DNA of 57,167 nucleotides from contig CATQIB010000005.1 in NCBI GenBank assembly GCA_958296185.1, positions 107,501 to 164,667 of the forward strand, read 5' to 3'. This document shows positions 17,753 through 27,467 of the stretch, piece by piece (positions within the stretch are counted from its first letter, which is position 1; each line of letters starts with the position of its first letter). The position numbers were made by a program, and so were the translations under genes. A model generated the notes under the pieces. It had not been told where the DNA came from. It did no database searches and saw only the letters and a list, made by a program, of their open reading frames with translations. This DNA is from an uncultured Mesonia sp. (GTDB lineage: Bacteria > Bacteroidota > Bacteroidia > Flavobacteriales > Flavobacteriaceae).

Positions 17753-20080
17753 TTAGAATCTGTTCTGCCCTTGAATTCCTACCACAAAGGCACCTTGAAT
17801 ACCAGCCTCACGAACGACCATCTTATACTGATCTGCTTCCTCTCTCGTTTTAAATAACTTAGAGAAATATCTTCGTAGCCCATCGGGATAAACATGGTTG
17901 AATACACTAGAAACCTCATTGAAACGAACCAAAGGATTGTTTTTATTTACCGCTGCAATTTGAACGGTATAATAAATCTCATTTCCAGTAAAATCGTAAG
18001 TTGTAGTAAGCTTATTATTTTCTGTTTTGTCTATTATTTGCTGGCTTTCTAGCTGACGTTTACTGATGTTTTTTCTTAGCTCCTCTGGTGTTTCATTATC
18101 ATTTAATATGATAAATTCTGACCTACGATTTAATTGATGTTCTTGTTCTGAGCAAGGTACATTGTTTTCACAATGGTTGATTAATTGTGTCTCGCCATAC
18201 CCTTTTCCTGATATTCGTTTTGAAGAAATACCTTGGTTTCTAAGGTATGACAAGGTTGCTTGTGCTCTTTTTTCTGATAAAAGCATATTATAGGCATCTC
18301 CTGCTCTACTGTCGGTATGTGATCGTATATCAATATTCATCTCAGGATACTTTTTAAGTACTGCTACGATTTTTTGTAATTCAACCTCAGCATCTGCTCG
18401 TATCTGGCTATCATCCAAATCAAAATAAATAGGGTCGAGTTGTAGCAAACTTCTTAAATCATCTCCTTTTCCTGCTTTAGCAACACCCAAAGTTGAACTA
18501 ACACCTTTTTCTACATTCAAAGGAAGATCAAAATTTTTCTCAAATTCAGACCCCGATTTTAACAGCTTCTCATCGGTTTTGAATTGATCTTTTGAAACCC
18601 GGATAATATAACGCGTATCGCAATCGAGGGTAAATTCATACCCTCCTTCAACATCTGTAACCGTTTCATCTAAGAAAGTTAAATTTTCATCATACAACTC
18701 TACCTTAACACCTGCAATGGGTTGCTGGTTCTCGGTTTGCGTAATTACTCCGCTCACATATTGTTGACAGGCGGTTATTAAATCTTCTTTTTGGGTAAAA
18801 TGATAGATATCATCTTCGCCTAATCCGCCTGGACGGTTACTAGCAAAAAAACCTTTATTGCTTTCTTGTGCAAATACAAAGCTAAAATCATCTTTTGAAC
18901 TGTTTACAGGTGCACCAAGATTAAAAACCTCGCCAAATGTACTGTCATCTTTTAAAACGGTTACAAATACATCTAGACCTCCCAGACCAATATGCCCATC
19001 GCTAGCAAAATAAAGCTCATTTTTATCTGAAAAGTAAGGGAAGGTTTCTCTCGCTTCTGTATTAATACGATCTCCTAAATTCACAGGATCTCCAAAGCCT
19101 TCAGCTAAAATATCAACAAAATAAATATCAGACATTCCTCTAGTACCTGGCATATCTGAAGCGAAAAATAACTTAGTCTCGTCTTTATTCAAGGTAGGAT
19201 GTGCTACAGAATAGTTATCATTATTAAAGGGTAACTCCTCTGGTGTTCCCCAAGGGGCATCTAAACTTTTACGTTCTGATTTATAAATTTTTAAAAAATT
19301 GATTCCTTCTTCACTTTTCCCGTATTTTTTATTATTGTAATTATTTCGGGTAAAGTAAAGAGTTAAACCATCTTTAGTCATGCATGCCGAAGATTCGTGA
19401 AATTTTGAATTAATGGTTTCTTCAAAAGGGATTGGCTCGCTCACAATTTGATTATCTTCATTTAGCTTTACATAATACAAGTCTAAATAAGGCTGTTTAT
19501 TCCATTCATGAACCCTTTTTACTGTAGAAGCAACTTCCTTATTGGATGCAAATATCAACAAACTATCAACCACTTGGGGCGAGAAATCTGATAGCTTTGA
19601 ATTGATATTAGCCAATTCAATTTCAAACTTACCAGACTGCAGTTCAATTAATTCGAGGTAATTACGTTCTCCTTTTAAAAGCTCAACTCTCGAATCATTT
19701 TCTTTTAATTTTTCAAATTCTAGGAGGATCGAATCTGATTTTTTATACTGTTCATTACTTTTTAGAGCCATAGCAAACCTAAACAAATAACTCTCATCTA
19801 GATTTTCTGTTTTCAATGCATAGAGCTTCTCATACCAATTGAGCGCTTGCGTAAGCTCTCCATTAAAATAATAAGAGTCGCCAAGTTTTTTAAATAAATT
19901 TTCAGACTCATAGCCGGCTTTTGCTACTTCTAAGTATATTTCCCGAGCATCGATAAAAGCATACCTATCAAACATTTTATCTGCTTCTTTTAGTTTATCT
20001 TCCTGTGCCAATAATGCGCTTTGAAAGAAAAAGGCGATAAGAAAAAGTAAGTAAGTAATATTTCTCATTTTCATAACCAT
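17753..20080 (-). CDS. OmpA-family protein with PD40 propeller and C-terminal SPOR-like region
   Basis: The 775-residue cell-envelope protein is built of a signal peptide (cleaved near ALLAQ), TPR-like helices (about 30-150), a WD40-like PD40 beta-propeller (about 160-430; repeated FFASDMPG, LYFASDGHIGLGGLDVF, GFFASNRPGG), a carboxypeptidase-D regulatory-like domain (about 440-520), and an OmpA peptidoglycan-binding domain (about 550-650; IYFDLDDSQI, RSHTDSRAG, SEKRA, ISGKGYGE). The last 70 residues (YYTVQIAAV, FKTREEADQY) resemble SPOR domains. It lies 4 bases after the PorP/SprF gene and downstream of the type B giant protein, a module associated with anchoring or exporting large surface adhesins. 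The start could also be the ATG at 20074 or 20068. Confidence 0.92.
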   Translation of the reverse strand: MVMKMRNITYLLFLIAFFFQSALLAQEDKLKEADKMFDRYAFIDAREIYLEVAKAGYESENLFKKLGDSYYFNGELTQALNWYEKLYALKTENLDESYLFRFAMALKSNEQYKKSDSILLEFEKLKENDSRVELLKGERNYLELIELQSGKFEIELANINSKLSDFSPQVVDSLLIFASNKEVASTVKRVHEWNKQPYLDLYYVKLNEDNQIVSEPIPFEETINSKFHESSACMTKDGLTLYFTRNNYNNKKYGKSEEGINFLKIYKSERKSLDAPWGTPEELPFNNDNYSVAHPTLNKDETKLFFASDMPGTRGMSDIYFVDILAEGFGDPVNLGDRINTEARETFPYFSDKNELYFASDGHIGLGGLDVFVTVLKDDSTFGEVFNLGAPVNSSKDDFSFVFAQESNKGFFASNRPGGLGEDDIYHFTQKEDLITACQQYVSGVITQTENQQPIAGVKVELYDENLTFLDETVTDVEGGYEFTLDCDTRYIIRVSKDQFKTDEKLLKSGSEFEKNFDLPLNVEKGVSSTLGVAKAGKGDDLRSLLQLDPIYFDLDDSQIRADAEVELQKIVAVLKKYPEMNIDIRSHTDSRAGDAYNMLLSEKRAQATLSYLRNQGISSKRISGKGYGETQLINHCENNVPCSEQEHQLNRRSEFIILNDNETPEELRKNISKRQLESQQIIDKTENNKLTTTYDFTGNEIYYTVQIAAVNKNNPLVRFNEVSSVFNHVYPDGLRRYFSKLFKTREEADQYKMVVREAGIQGAFVVGIQGQNRF

Positions 20081-20084
20081 TTTT

Positions 20085-21014
20085 TTAGAAGAATCGTGGC
20101 GTTAGCATTTTATTATATTTCTTGAATAACTCAAATCTTAAGAAGGCTTCTAAGCTACCCTTATTGTAGGCCGAATAAGAGGTCGTTTCCATATCATAGC
20201 CAACTCCTATTAACCACGAGTCTGAAATTTGAAATGCGGCCAATGCACTTATTGCCGAATCCCAACGATAAGCGGCTCCTAGCGTAAATTTATCATATAA
20301 CAAGAAGTTTGTAGAAACATCTATTTGCAAGGGAGAGCCCGTTGTAATTTTTGATAGTAAAGTAGGCTTAAATTTTAAATTGGGAGAAACTTGCCAAACG
20401 TACCCCCCAGTTAGATAAAAAGAAGCCTTTTCTTTTACCAATGTTTTCGAATTAGAATTATTAGATTGATCAAAATGTTCGGTTTCAACAAGATTTGGAA
20501 CGCTAATTCCTACATAATAATTTTCATCGTACAACATTGCGCCTAAGCCAAACTGTGGTGAAAACTTATTATCGATGTTTTCAGCAAAGTTGGGATCATT
20601 AGGGTCTCTAATCGATAATTTATTAAAATCTACATCGAGTAAATTGGCTCCCAATTGTAAACCGAAGTTAAGTCTCAAGCTTCGATTAAGAAAAATACCG
20701 TAGCTATAACTTGCTTGAATAGTATTTTCTTGCATTGGCCCTACCTCATCACGCATAATGTTTAAGCCTACACTCATAGTCTCATTTATTGGGCTATGAC
20801 CACTCAAATGTTGTGTGGTTGGAGCTCCTTGCACCCCCAGCCATTGCGATCGATGAATTAAAACAGCACTTAGCACATCACGACTACCAGCATAGGCCGG
20901 GTTAAAGCTAAGCGGATTGTACATATATTGTGTGAATTGTGCATCTTGCTGTGCATTACTAAATGGCACAAAAAGCACCGTACTTATGATTAAAAGAAAA
21001 ATATTCTTGTTCAT
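20085..21014 (-). CDS. PorP/SprF family T9SS outer-membrane protein
   Basis: The 309-residue beta-barrel protein has a signal peptide ending NAQQ and the typical start of the family (DAQFTQYMYNPLSFNPAYAGSRD), then alternating amphipathic strands and a C-terminal Phe. SprF of F. johnsoniae is needed for surface delivery of the adhesin SprB; paralogues usually sit beside a type B-sorted giant protein, exactly as here. Gene order is giant protein, 9-base gap, this gene, 4-base gap, OmpA protein. Its specific partner is therefore inferred to be the upstream repeat protein. Confidence 0.94.
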   Translation of the reverse strand: MNKNIFLLIISTVLFVPFSNAQQDAQFTQYMYNPLSFNPAYAGSRDVLSAVLIHRSQWLGVQGAPTTQHLSGHSPINETMSVGLNIMRDEVGPMQENTIQASYSYGIFLNRSLRLNFGLQLGANLLDVDFNKLSIRDPNDPNFAENIDNKFSPQFGLGAMLYDENYYVGISVPNLVETEHFDQSNNSNSKTLVKEKASFYLTGGYVWQVSPNLKFKPTLLSKITTGSPLQIDVSTNFLLYDKFTLGAAYRWDSAISALAAFQISDSWLIGVGYDMETTSYSAYNKGSLEAFLRFELFKKYNKMLTPRFF

Positions 21015-21023
21015 ACTACTTTA

Positions 21024-24000
21024 TTAATTGATGTACAAATAACCGTCTAAATCTCGTTCTTGATTATTACTATCTCTATACTTTAAGGTGTAAAAGTAAG
21101 TTCCTGAAGGTAATTTTTCATCCTTATTAAGGGTGGCTCTTCCTTGACTAAAGCCAGTAAAAAACTTATTGTCTTGTCCATAACCTTTCGCTTCATAGAC
21201 CAACACTCCCCAACGATTGAACACCTTGAATTCATTATCAGGATAACGCTCGATACCTTGAATAATAAGTACGTCATTTTTACCATCACCATTAGGAGAA
21301 ATCGCATTGTATACGTGTAAAGGTTCTAGGTGATAACCATTTTTCTCGAAAATTGGTGTATCCTTCAGCAAAGTAAAACTACTAGGATTACTCCCTTCTG
21401 TTTGATACGAGTAGGAGGGAAAATTAGGACTATCTACATCTATATAAGACAATACTTGCCCTGTAAATATCTCTTCTTCCCATTCTCCTTGGCTATCTGT
21501 TTGTACTTGAATCATATTTCCTTGACCATCGGTGATTTGTACTGGAATATTTGGAATACCTGGCTCGTTGTCATCTTGGGTTCCGTTACCGTTTACATCC
21601 AAGTAAACAATCCCTCTAAAAACTTCAACTTCATTACCCGTGGTGTAAAATCCGTCAGGCACTTCACTGGTTGTAGTGTTTGCCACCACCACGGTAAGCG
21701 TAGGATTTGTTCCTTGGGTTTGTACCGCACCGGCAGGAAAATCCGGATCTGTGATTTGAATTTCGCTACGGGTTATACCTTCTGGCACGCTAACACTCCA
21801 ATTTCCAGCAGTATCGGTAACCAAGGTTTGTTGTATACCCAGTGCATCGGTTATTACTACATCAATATTAGGCAAGTCGGGTTCGCCAGCGTCCAGTATG
21901 CCATTATTGTTAGTATCCTCATACAAATGACCTTGAAGCATTCCAAATTGGGTATTAGGCACAAAGAAACCATCTGGCACTTCGCTTGTAGAAGTATTTT
22001 GTACCACTACAGTTATTGTTGGATTTGAACCCTCGGTCTGAATCACATTCGGAGGCATATCTGGATCGGTTAAGACTATATCTGAAGTGGTTAAACCTTC
22101 GGGTACCGTGACCTTCCAATCTCCATTTGCATCTGTAGAAATTACTTGTATTATACCATTCACATCTATGATTTGCACATCTACATTAGGCAAATTAGGT
22201 TCTCCAGTATCTTGAGTTGCATTATTATTACTATCAAAATAGATATGCCCCGTTAACTCGCCGAGAGGTAAGTTTGAATCTGTAAAGCCATCGGGGATCT
22301 CAGCTGTTATGGTATTGGCTACTACATTAGTTGTTGTGGGATCAGTACCTTGGGTTTGTACAAATCCAGGTGGTAAGTCAGCATTATTAAGGTTTGAGGT
22401 TGCAGCCCCTGCATTAACCACTACAGACCAATCTCCATTGGCATCGGTAACAGTATTATAAGTTAAGTTTGCTGCATCTTGAACAATAATTCGAACATTT
22501 GAAAAATTGGGTTCACCACTATCTTGGGTTCCGTTACCATTTACATCGTGGTATACATGACCTTGTAAAGTTCCTGTTGCTTGATTTGTAAATGAAAAGC
22601 CGTCGGGTGTTTCGCTTATCGTATTATTGGCAGTAACAGCGGTAATAGTAGGGTCTGTACCTTCGGTTTGAATGGCACCCGCAGGGAAATCAGGATCACT
22701 TCTATCAATAGCCGATTGCGTGTTACCGGCTGGCACGTTAACACTCCAATCGCCCGAAGTATTGGTGGTTACCACTTGAATTATTCCTTGCGAATCGGTT
22801 ATCACCACATCAACATAACTTAAATCGGGCTCACCGACATCTTGGGTTCCGTTTCCGTTGCTATCAAAATAAAGATGACCTTGCAGCGTACCTAAGTTTT
22901 GGGCTGGCAAATAAAATCCGTCTGGAACTTCATTCAAAACATTATTCGCTGTAACGGCAGTAGTGGTAGGATTCGTACCTTGGGTTTGAACGGCTCCTAC
23001 TAAAAAATCTGGATCGTTAACATCTATTAAAGAAGTTGTATTTCCCACTGGAGTGGTAATGGACCAATCTCCAGTTGCATTAGTCGTGACCACCGTAGTA
23101 TTACCCAAGCTATTGGTTATCTGAACATCTACATTGGGTAGATTAGGTTCTCCCGCATCTTGAACACCGTTATTATTTTGGTCGTGGTACAAGTGGCCTA
23201 GCAATGTGCCTTCAGCAAAGAAACCATCATTGGTATTGGGTCCGTCATCGCTTGTAATTTGACCTGTCACAATGGTGCTGGTGGTAGGATCTGTTCCTTC
23301 GGTTTGCACCACCCCGTTTGGCAAATCATTATTCTCAATATCTGACACTGCAGTACCTGCTGGCAAGTTTACAGACCAGTCTCCGTTTCCATCAGTGGTA
23401 ACTACTTGAGTTGTGTTAAACACATCGGTAATATTTACCCTAACGTTTGCAATACCTGTTTCTTGATTGTCTTGGGTACCGTTACCGTTGGCATCAAAAT
23501 AAACTCGACCTTCTAAGGTACCTACTTCATAAAATCCATCATTTACTGTAGTCCCGTCATCGCTTACCACTGTATTCAAGGTAACTAAACTTGTGGTAGG
23601 GTTGGTTCCCTCTGTTTGTATGGCACCGGTTGGAAAATCAGGATCATTTACATCTATAAAAGCGGTGGTATTTCCAATAGGAACCATAACACTCCAATTT
23701 CCAGCGGCATCTGCAACCACAACCAAGTTAGTACCTAAAGAGGTGGTAATGTTTACATCTACATTTGCCAAATCTGGTTCTGTAGGGTCTTGACTTCCAT
23801 TTCCATTTTTATCAAGATAAGCATGCCCCTCTAGTGTACCTGATTCAAAAAAACCATCATTTAACACTCCATCATCGCTAACCGTTTGATTGTTCATCAC
23901 CATGGTTGTAGTAGGATTAGTTCCTTCGGTTTGTAACGCTCCTGTGGGGAAATCGGGATCATTTACATCTATAGTAGAGGTAGCATTTCCTGCTGGCAAA

Positions 24001-24896
24001 ATTACCGACCAGTTTCCGTTTGCATCAGTAATTAAGGCATGAGTAATTCCCAAAGCATCAACAACGTTCACATCGATATTGGCTAAGTCTGGTTCACTTG
24101 TGTCTTGTGTTCCGTTCCCGTTTACATCTAAATAAAGATGCCCTTCTAATATACCTTGTTCATAAAAACCGTCATTTTCGGTAAAAGTATTGGTATTATT
24201 GATTACCGTAAAAGGGGTAGGATCTGTTCCTTCGGTTTGTATAGCCCCTGTAGGGAAGTCGGGGTCGTTATCATCTATATCAATACTTACGTCTACAGCT
24301 GCAACCGTAGCTAGCCAGTCTCCATTGGCATCTGTACTCACACTGGTAACTTGCCCAAAAGTATCGGTAATGTTTATGGTGACATTAGGCATATCGGGTT
24401 CGCCTGAATCCTGTGATCCATTACCATTGACATCAAAATATAAATGACCGTTTATTTGACCTTCAAAATAAAAACCATCATTATCGGTAAAATTATCGAC
24501 ATTGGCAACAGCATTAATGGTTTGTGGATTTGTACCTTCTGTTTGAATATACCCTGGAGGTAAATCGGTATTATCAATAGCAATAGTGGTTGGCCCTGGA
24601 TCTATAACCGCTATCCAATCGCCATTGGCATCGGTAGAAACAGCTTGAGAAATAGTTACCCCAAAAATTAAAACATCTACATTAGGAATACCATTCTCGA
24701 ACGGATCTTGGGTACCATTATTATTAGCATCTCGATAAATTCTACCCGATACAGTGGTAGTGGCAAATATGCTGTTGTTTCCTAAAATAATAGCGTCTAT
24801 GCTAAAAATTGATGGCGGTTGTTTTTGCTGAGAGTAAGTAAAATCAAAAACAAACAAGAAAAAGAGTAAAAACAGAACTCGTAAAAACACCTTCAT
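21024..24896 (-). CDS. Giant repeat surface protein with T9SS type B (gliding motility-associated) C-terminal domain
   Basis: The 1290-residue protein has a signal peptide (MKVFLRVLFLLFFLF, cleaved near TYSQ), 11 tandem SdrD B-like repeats of about 100 residues, and a C-terminal sorting domain of about 90 residues (NAISPNGDGKND, FKVFNRWG, LPSGTYFYTLKYRD, DGYLYIN). Each repeat begins with a G-x-x-Y-x-D-x-N-x-N-G-x-x-D stretch resembling a calcium-binding loop, then a GxW pair and QTEG(T)NPT. The start is set at 24896 because an upstream ATG (24941) adds 15 residues ahead of the signal peptide. It is the first gene of the module with PorP/SprF and OmpA genes, and is likely an exported adhesin or surface fibre; ligand unknown. 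Confidence 0.92.
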   Translation of the reverse strand: MKVFLRVLFLLFFLFVFDFTYSQQKQPPSIFSIDAIILGNNSIFATTTVSGRIYRDANNNGTQDPFENGIPNVDVLIFGVTISQAVSTDANGDWIAVIDPGPTTIAIDNTDLPPGYIQTEGTNPQTINAVANVDNFTDNDGFYFEGQINGHLYFDVNGNGSQDSGEPDMPNVTINITDTFGQVTSVSTDANGDWLATVAAVDVSIDIDDNDPDFPTGAIQTEGTDPTPFTVINNTNTFTENDGFYEQGILEGHLYLDVNGNGTQDTSEPDLANIDVNVVDALGITHALITDANGNWSVILPAGNATSTIDVNDPDFPTGALQTEGTNPTTTMVMNNQTVSDDGVLNDGFFESGTLEGHAYLDKNGNGSQDPTEPDLANVDVNITTSLGTNLVVVADAAGNWSVMVPIGNTTAFIDVNDPDFPTGAIQTEGTNPTTSLVTLNTVVSDDGTTVNDGFYEVGTLEGRVYFDANGNGTQDNQETGIANVRVNITDVFNTTQVVTTDGNGDWSVNLPAGTAVSDIENNDLPNGVVQTEGTDPTTSTIVTGQITSDDGPNTNDGFFAEGTLLGHLYHDQNNNGVQDAGEPNLPNVDVQITNSLGNTTVVTTNATGDWSITTPVGNTTSLIDVNDPDFLVGAVQTQGTNPTTTAVTANNVLNEVPDGFYLPAQNLGTLQGHLYFDSNGNGTQDVGEPDLSYVDVVITDSQGIIQVVTTNTSGDWSVNVPAGNTQSAIDRSDPDFPAGAIQTEGTDPTITAVTANNTISETPDGFSFTNQATGTLQGHVYHDVNGNGTQDSGEPNFSNVRIIVQDAANLTYNTVTDANGDWSVVVNAGAATSNLNNADLPPGFVQTQGTDPTTTNVVANTITAEIPDGFTDSNLPLGELTGHIYFDSNNNATQDTGEPNLPNVDVQIIDVNGIIQVISTDANGDWKVTVPEGLTTSDIVLTDPDMPPNVIQTEGSNPTITVVVQNTSTSEVPDGFFVPNTQFGMLQGHLYEDTNNNGILDAGEPDLPNIDVVITDALGIQQTLVTDTAGNWSVSVPEGITRSEIQITDPDFPAGAVQTQGTNPTLTVVVANTTTSEVPDGFYTTGNEVEVFRGIVYLDVNGNGTQDDNEPGIPNIPVQITDGQGNMIQVQTDSQGEWEEEIFTGQVLSYIDVDSPNFPSYSYQTEGSNPSSFTLLKDTPIFEKNGYHLEPLHVYNAISPNGDGKNDVLIIQGIERYPDNEFKVFNRWGVLVYEAKGYGQDNKFFTGFSQGRATLNKDEKLPSGTYFYTLKYRDSNNQERDLDGYLYIN
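21540..24760 (-). repeat. Eleven tandem repeats of about 300 bp within the type B surface protein
   Basis: In-frame repeats encode variants of GHLYFDVNGNGTQD-x-x-EPDLPNVDV, then DANGDWSV and VQTEGTNPT. Repeats differ by substitutions throughout and a few are more divergent (the first and the last), so the array is old rather than recently amplified. Confidence 0.85.
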
Positions 24897-25068
24897 ACAG
24901 AAAGAAAATTTATTGGTTAGGTTTAATAAAAGCTTATCCACTAAAGTACAGAAGAATAAAATTTTAATTTGGGGTAAAGGTACGCATTATTTAATAAAAA
25001 TTAATTGGTTAAAAGTTACATACTTTTTTATTATTAACAATAATCAATCAGAATTAAAAACAGGAGTT

Positions 25069-25096
25069 TTGTTTCAACAAATTTTAAGTATTTTTG
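25069..25096 (+). promoter_or_regulatory. Putative promoter of prfC
   Basis: TTTTG ending at 25071 and TATTTTTG (25089-25096) form a Bacteroidota -33/-7 pair with a 17-base spacer, slightly short of the 19 seen at other promoters here. The -7 box ends only 4 bases before the prfC ATG, which would give an mRNA with almost no leader. Confidence 0.5.
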
Positions 25097-25100
25097 CCGC

Positions 25101-26684
25101 ATGAAGTTAAAACAAGAAATAAACAAGCGTAGAACCTTTGGTATCGTTTCGCATCCTGATGCTGGTAAAACAACGCTTACAGAAAAATTATTGCTTTTTG
25201 GAGGGCCATTCAAGAGGCTGGAGCGGTAAAATCTAATAAAATAAAAAAAGGCGCCACTAGTGATTTTATGGAAATTGAGCGCCAGCGTGGTATTTCTGTG
25301 GCCACCTCGGTACTAGCTTTTGAATATAAAGATATTAAAATTAATATTCTCGATACGCCGGGTCACAAAGATTTTGCCGAAGACACCTTTAGAACTTTAA
25401 CTGCCGTAGATAGTGTTATTGTGGTGGTAGATGTAGCTAAAGGAGTCGAAGAACAAACCGAAAAATTGGTTAAGGTTTGCCGTATGCGCAAAATTCCCAT
25501 TATTGTTTTCATCAATAAGCTAGACCGAGAAGGAAAAGATGCTTTTGATTTGCTTGATGAAATTGAGCAAAAATTAGGCTTACGCGTCACTCCACTAAGT
25601 TTTCCTATTGGTATGGGATATGATTTTAAAGGAATCTATAATATCTGGGAGAAAATGTAAATCTATTTACTGGAGACCCTCGAAAAGATATTGAGGAAAC
25701 GGTAGAAATAGATGAAATTGAAAACCCAGAACTCGATGAACTAATTGGCGAAAAACACGCCGAAGAGCTAAGAGATAATTTAGACTTAGCTTTAAGCGTT
25801 TATCCTGAATTTGATATTGAAGAATACAGAAAAGCCGATTTACAACCCGTATTTTTTGGTAGTGCTTTAAATAATTTTGGAGTGAGAGAATTGCTTGATT
25901 GTTTTATAAAAATTGCTCCTAGCCCCAGACCTAAAGAAAGCGATACGCGTTTGGTAGAACCTACAGAAGATAAGTTTAGCGGATTCGTGTTTAAAATACA
26001 TGCCAATATGGATCCTAAACACAGAGATAGACTAGCCTTTGTGAAAATTGTCTCGGGAACTTTTGAGCGTAACAAGCCTTATTTACACGTAAGAAATCAA
26101 AAAAGGTGAAGTTTAGTAGTCCCAATGCCTTTTTTGCAGAGAAAAAAGAAATCGTAGATATTTCATATCCGGGTGACATCGTAGGCTTGCACGACACAGG
26201 CAACTTTAAAATAGGTGACACGCTTACCGAAGGCGAAAAAATGCAATACAAAGGAATACCTAGTTTTAGCCCTGAGCATTTTAGATACATCAACAATGCA
26301 GACCCCATGAAGTCAAAGCAGCTAGAAAAAGGTATTGACCAATTGATGGATGAAGGAGTGGCACAATTGTTTAAACTCGAGTTGAATAACCGAAAGGTAA
26401 TTGGTACTGTAGGCGCCTTACAATTTGAGGTTATACAGTACAGATTGGAACATGAGTATGGAGCAAAATGCAATTATGAAAATCTAAATGTGTATAAAGC
26501 GCTATGGGTAGAACCCTCTGATGAAAAAAATGAGGAGTTTAAAGAGTTTAAAAGGGTAAAGGCTAAATATTTAGCCAAAGATAAAAAGAACCAATTGGTA
26601 TTTTTAGCCGATTCTGCATTTTCATTGCAAATGACCCAACAAAAATACCCAACAATTAAATTTCATCTCACTTCTGAGTTCTAA
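25101..26684 (+). CDS. prfC: Peptide chain release factor 3 (interrupted by three frameshifts)
   Basis: RF3 is a GTPase that recycles RF1/RF2 from the ribosome. Reading from the ATG at 25101 gives [22 protein letters not shown] (P-loop), then in other frames [28 protein letters not shown], the domain II region ([16 protein letters not shown]) and the C-terminal [18 protein letters not shown]. The frame breaks at 25203-25205 (GGG where GGGG is needed), 25652-25655 (AAAA for AAAAA) and 26099-26104 (six A for seven). Restoring one base at each gives 528 residues, the normal length. All three are losses in homopolymers, so consensus error is more likely than gene decay. Confidence 0.92.
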
Positions 26685-26710
26685 ACTTTATTTTAAAAAT
26701 AAAATTAAAA

Positions 26711-26740
26711 AAAAACCTAACTACTGCAGTTAGGTTTTTT
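26711..26740. terminator. Bidirectional terminator between prfC and the T9SS cargo genes
   Basis: AAAAACCTAACT (26711-26722) pairs with AGTTAGGTTTTT (26729-26740), flanked by A and T runs; both genes converge on it. Confidence 0.9.
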
Positions 26741-26758
26741 AATTATGGCTTAGGTAGC

Positions 26759-27463
26759 TTATTCTATAATGATTTTCTTCATTATCTGCCCTATTTCACT
26801 TTCAATTTTTACAAAATAAATACCCGGTGAAAGTTGGGATACATTATAACTGCCTTGTGGTTTTTTAAAATGCATTACTTCTTTTCCGTTGACGGAAAAA
26901 ATACGAACTGTTTTAATATTGCTCCCAGCATCTATATCTAATTGAAAACTGCTTGTTGCGGGATTAGGATAAAGATCAACTTCTGATTTTTCATTGCTAG
27001 AAATCCCAAGTTGTTGGTTACGGTATATGGCTTGATCGCCATTGGCGCTAGTAATTGTTAACACAATATAATTAGGTTGATAAGAGAAGGCGTAGGAAAA
27101 ATTATTATTGATACTATTTATATTTATATATGTTTGAGATATTAATAAGTCATACTCATCTACTCCATTTAAAGATGGACAAGTGGATAAAGTTACATAT
27201 GCATAATTCATTTTAAACTTTTGATTATTCAAATGTGTTATTCCTCCTTCAAGATAAACAGCAGAGCCAGGTGAATTAAAATAAAATAACGAGCCATTTA
27301 AAAATTCAGTAGTATAACTATTTTGATAAGCCGTTGGCGGCAGAAAATCATTTCCACCTATTACCAATTTTTCTAAATGCCAAGTATGGTTTTCTAGTGG
27401 GGCTACTTGCGAAAAGCTAGTTAGGCTTAACAAGCAAATAACTAATTTTATAATTGCTTTCAT
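26759..27463 (-). CDS. Secreted protein with T9SS type A sorting domain (copy 1)
   Basis: The 234-residue protein has a signal peptide (MKAIIKLVICLLSLTSFSQ), an N-terminal PLENHTWHLEKLVIGGND block reminiscent of small beta-barrel META/HslJ-like domains, a variable middle, and a C-terminal Por secretion domain (DLYPNPATSSFQLD, VRIFSVNGKEV, LSPGIYFVKIE). It is exported through T9SS; its activity is not known. The neighbour at 27468 is a close paralog: the first 45 and last 100 residues are nearly identical while residues 50-115 differ strongly. It is the third of three consecutive cargo genes and ends at the bidirectional terminator. Confidence 0.9.
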   Translation of the reverse strand: MKAIIKLVICLLSLTSFSQVAPLENHTWHLEKLVIGGNDFLPPTAYQNSYTTEFLNGSLFYFNSPGSAVYLEGGITHLNNQKFKMNYAYVTLSTCPSLNGVDEYDLLISQTYININSINNNFSYAFSYQPNYIVLTITSANGDQAIYRNQQLGISSNEKSEVDLYPNPATSSFQLDIDAGSNIKTVRIFSVNGKEVMHFKKPQGSYNVSQLSPGIYFVKIESEIGQIMKKIIIE

Positions 27464-27467
27464 AGAA

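Noticed and set aside
21330..22028. 232-codon plus-strand frame within the type B protein gene
   Set aside because: It is an antisense shadow of the repeats; its composition (Ile/Tyr/Cys-rich) is what antisense to this repeat would give.
21540..24760. CRISPR-like array
   Set aside because: The regular repeats are about 300 bp, in frame and coding, with no short direct repeats or spacers. No CRISPR array or cas gene was seen anywhere in the window.
26015..26473. 152-codon minus-strand frame within prfC
   Set aside because: It is antisense to a conserved RF3 region; the sense frame is convincing once frameshifts are accounted for.
25101..26684. prfC as programmed frameshifting or true pseudogene
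   Set aside because: Three separate base losses in homopolymers, matching those in other genes including rplK, fit sequence error better; RF2-like programmed frameshifting is not known for RF3.
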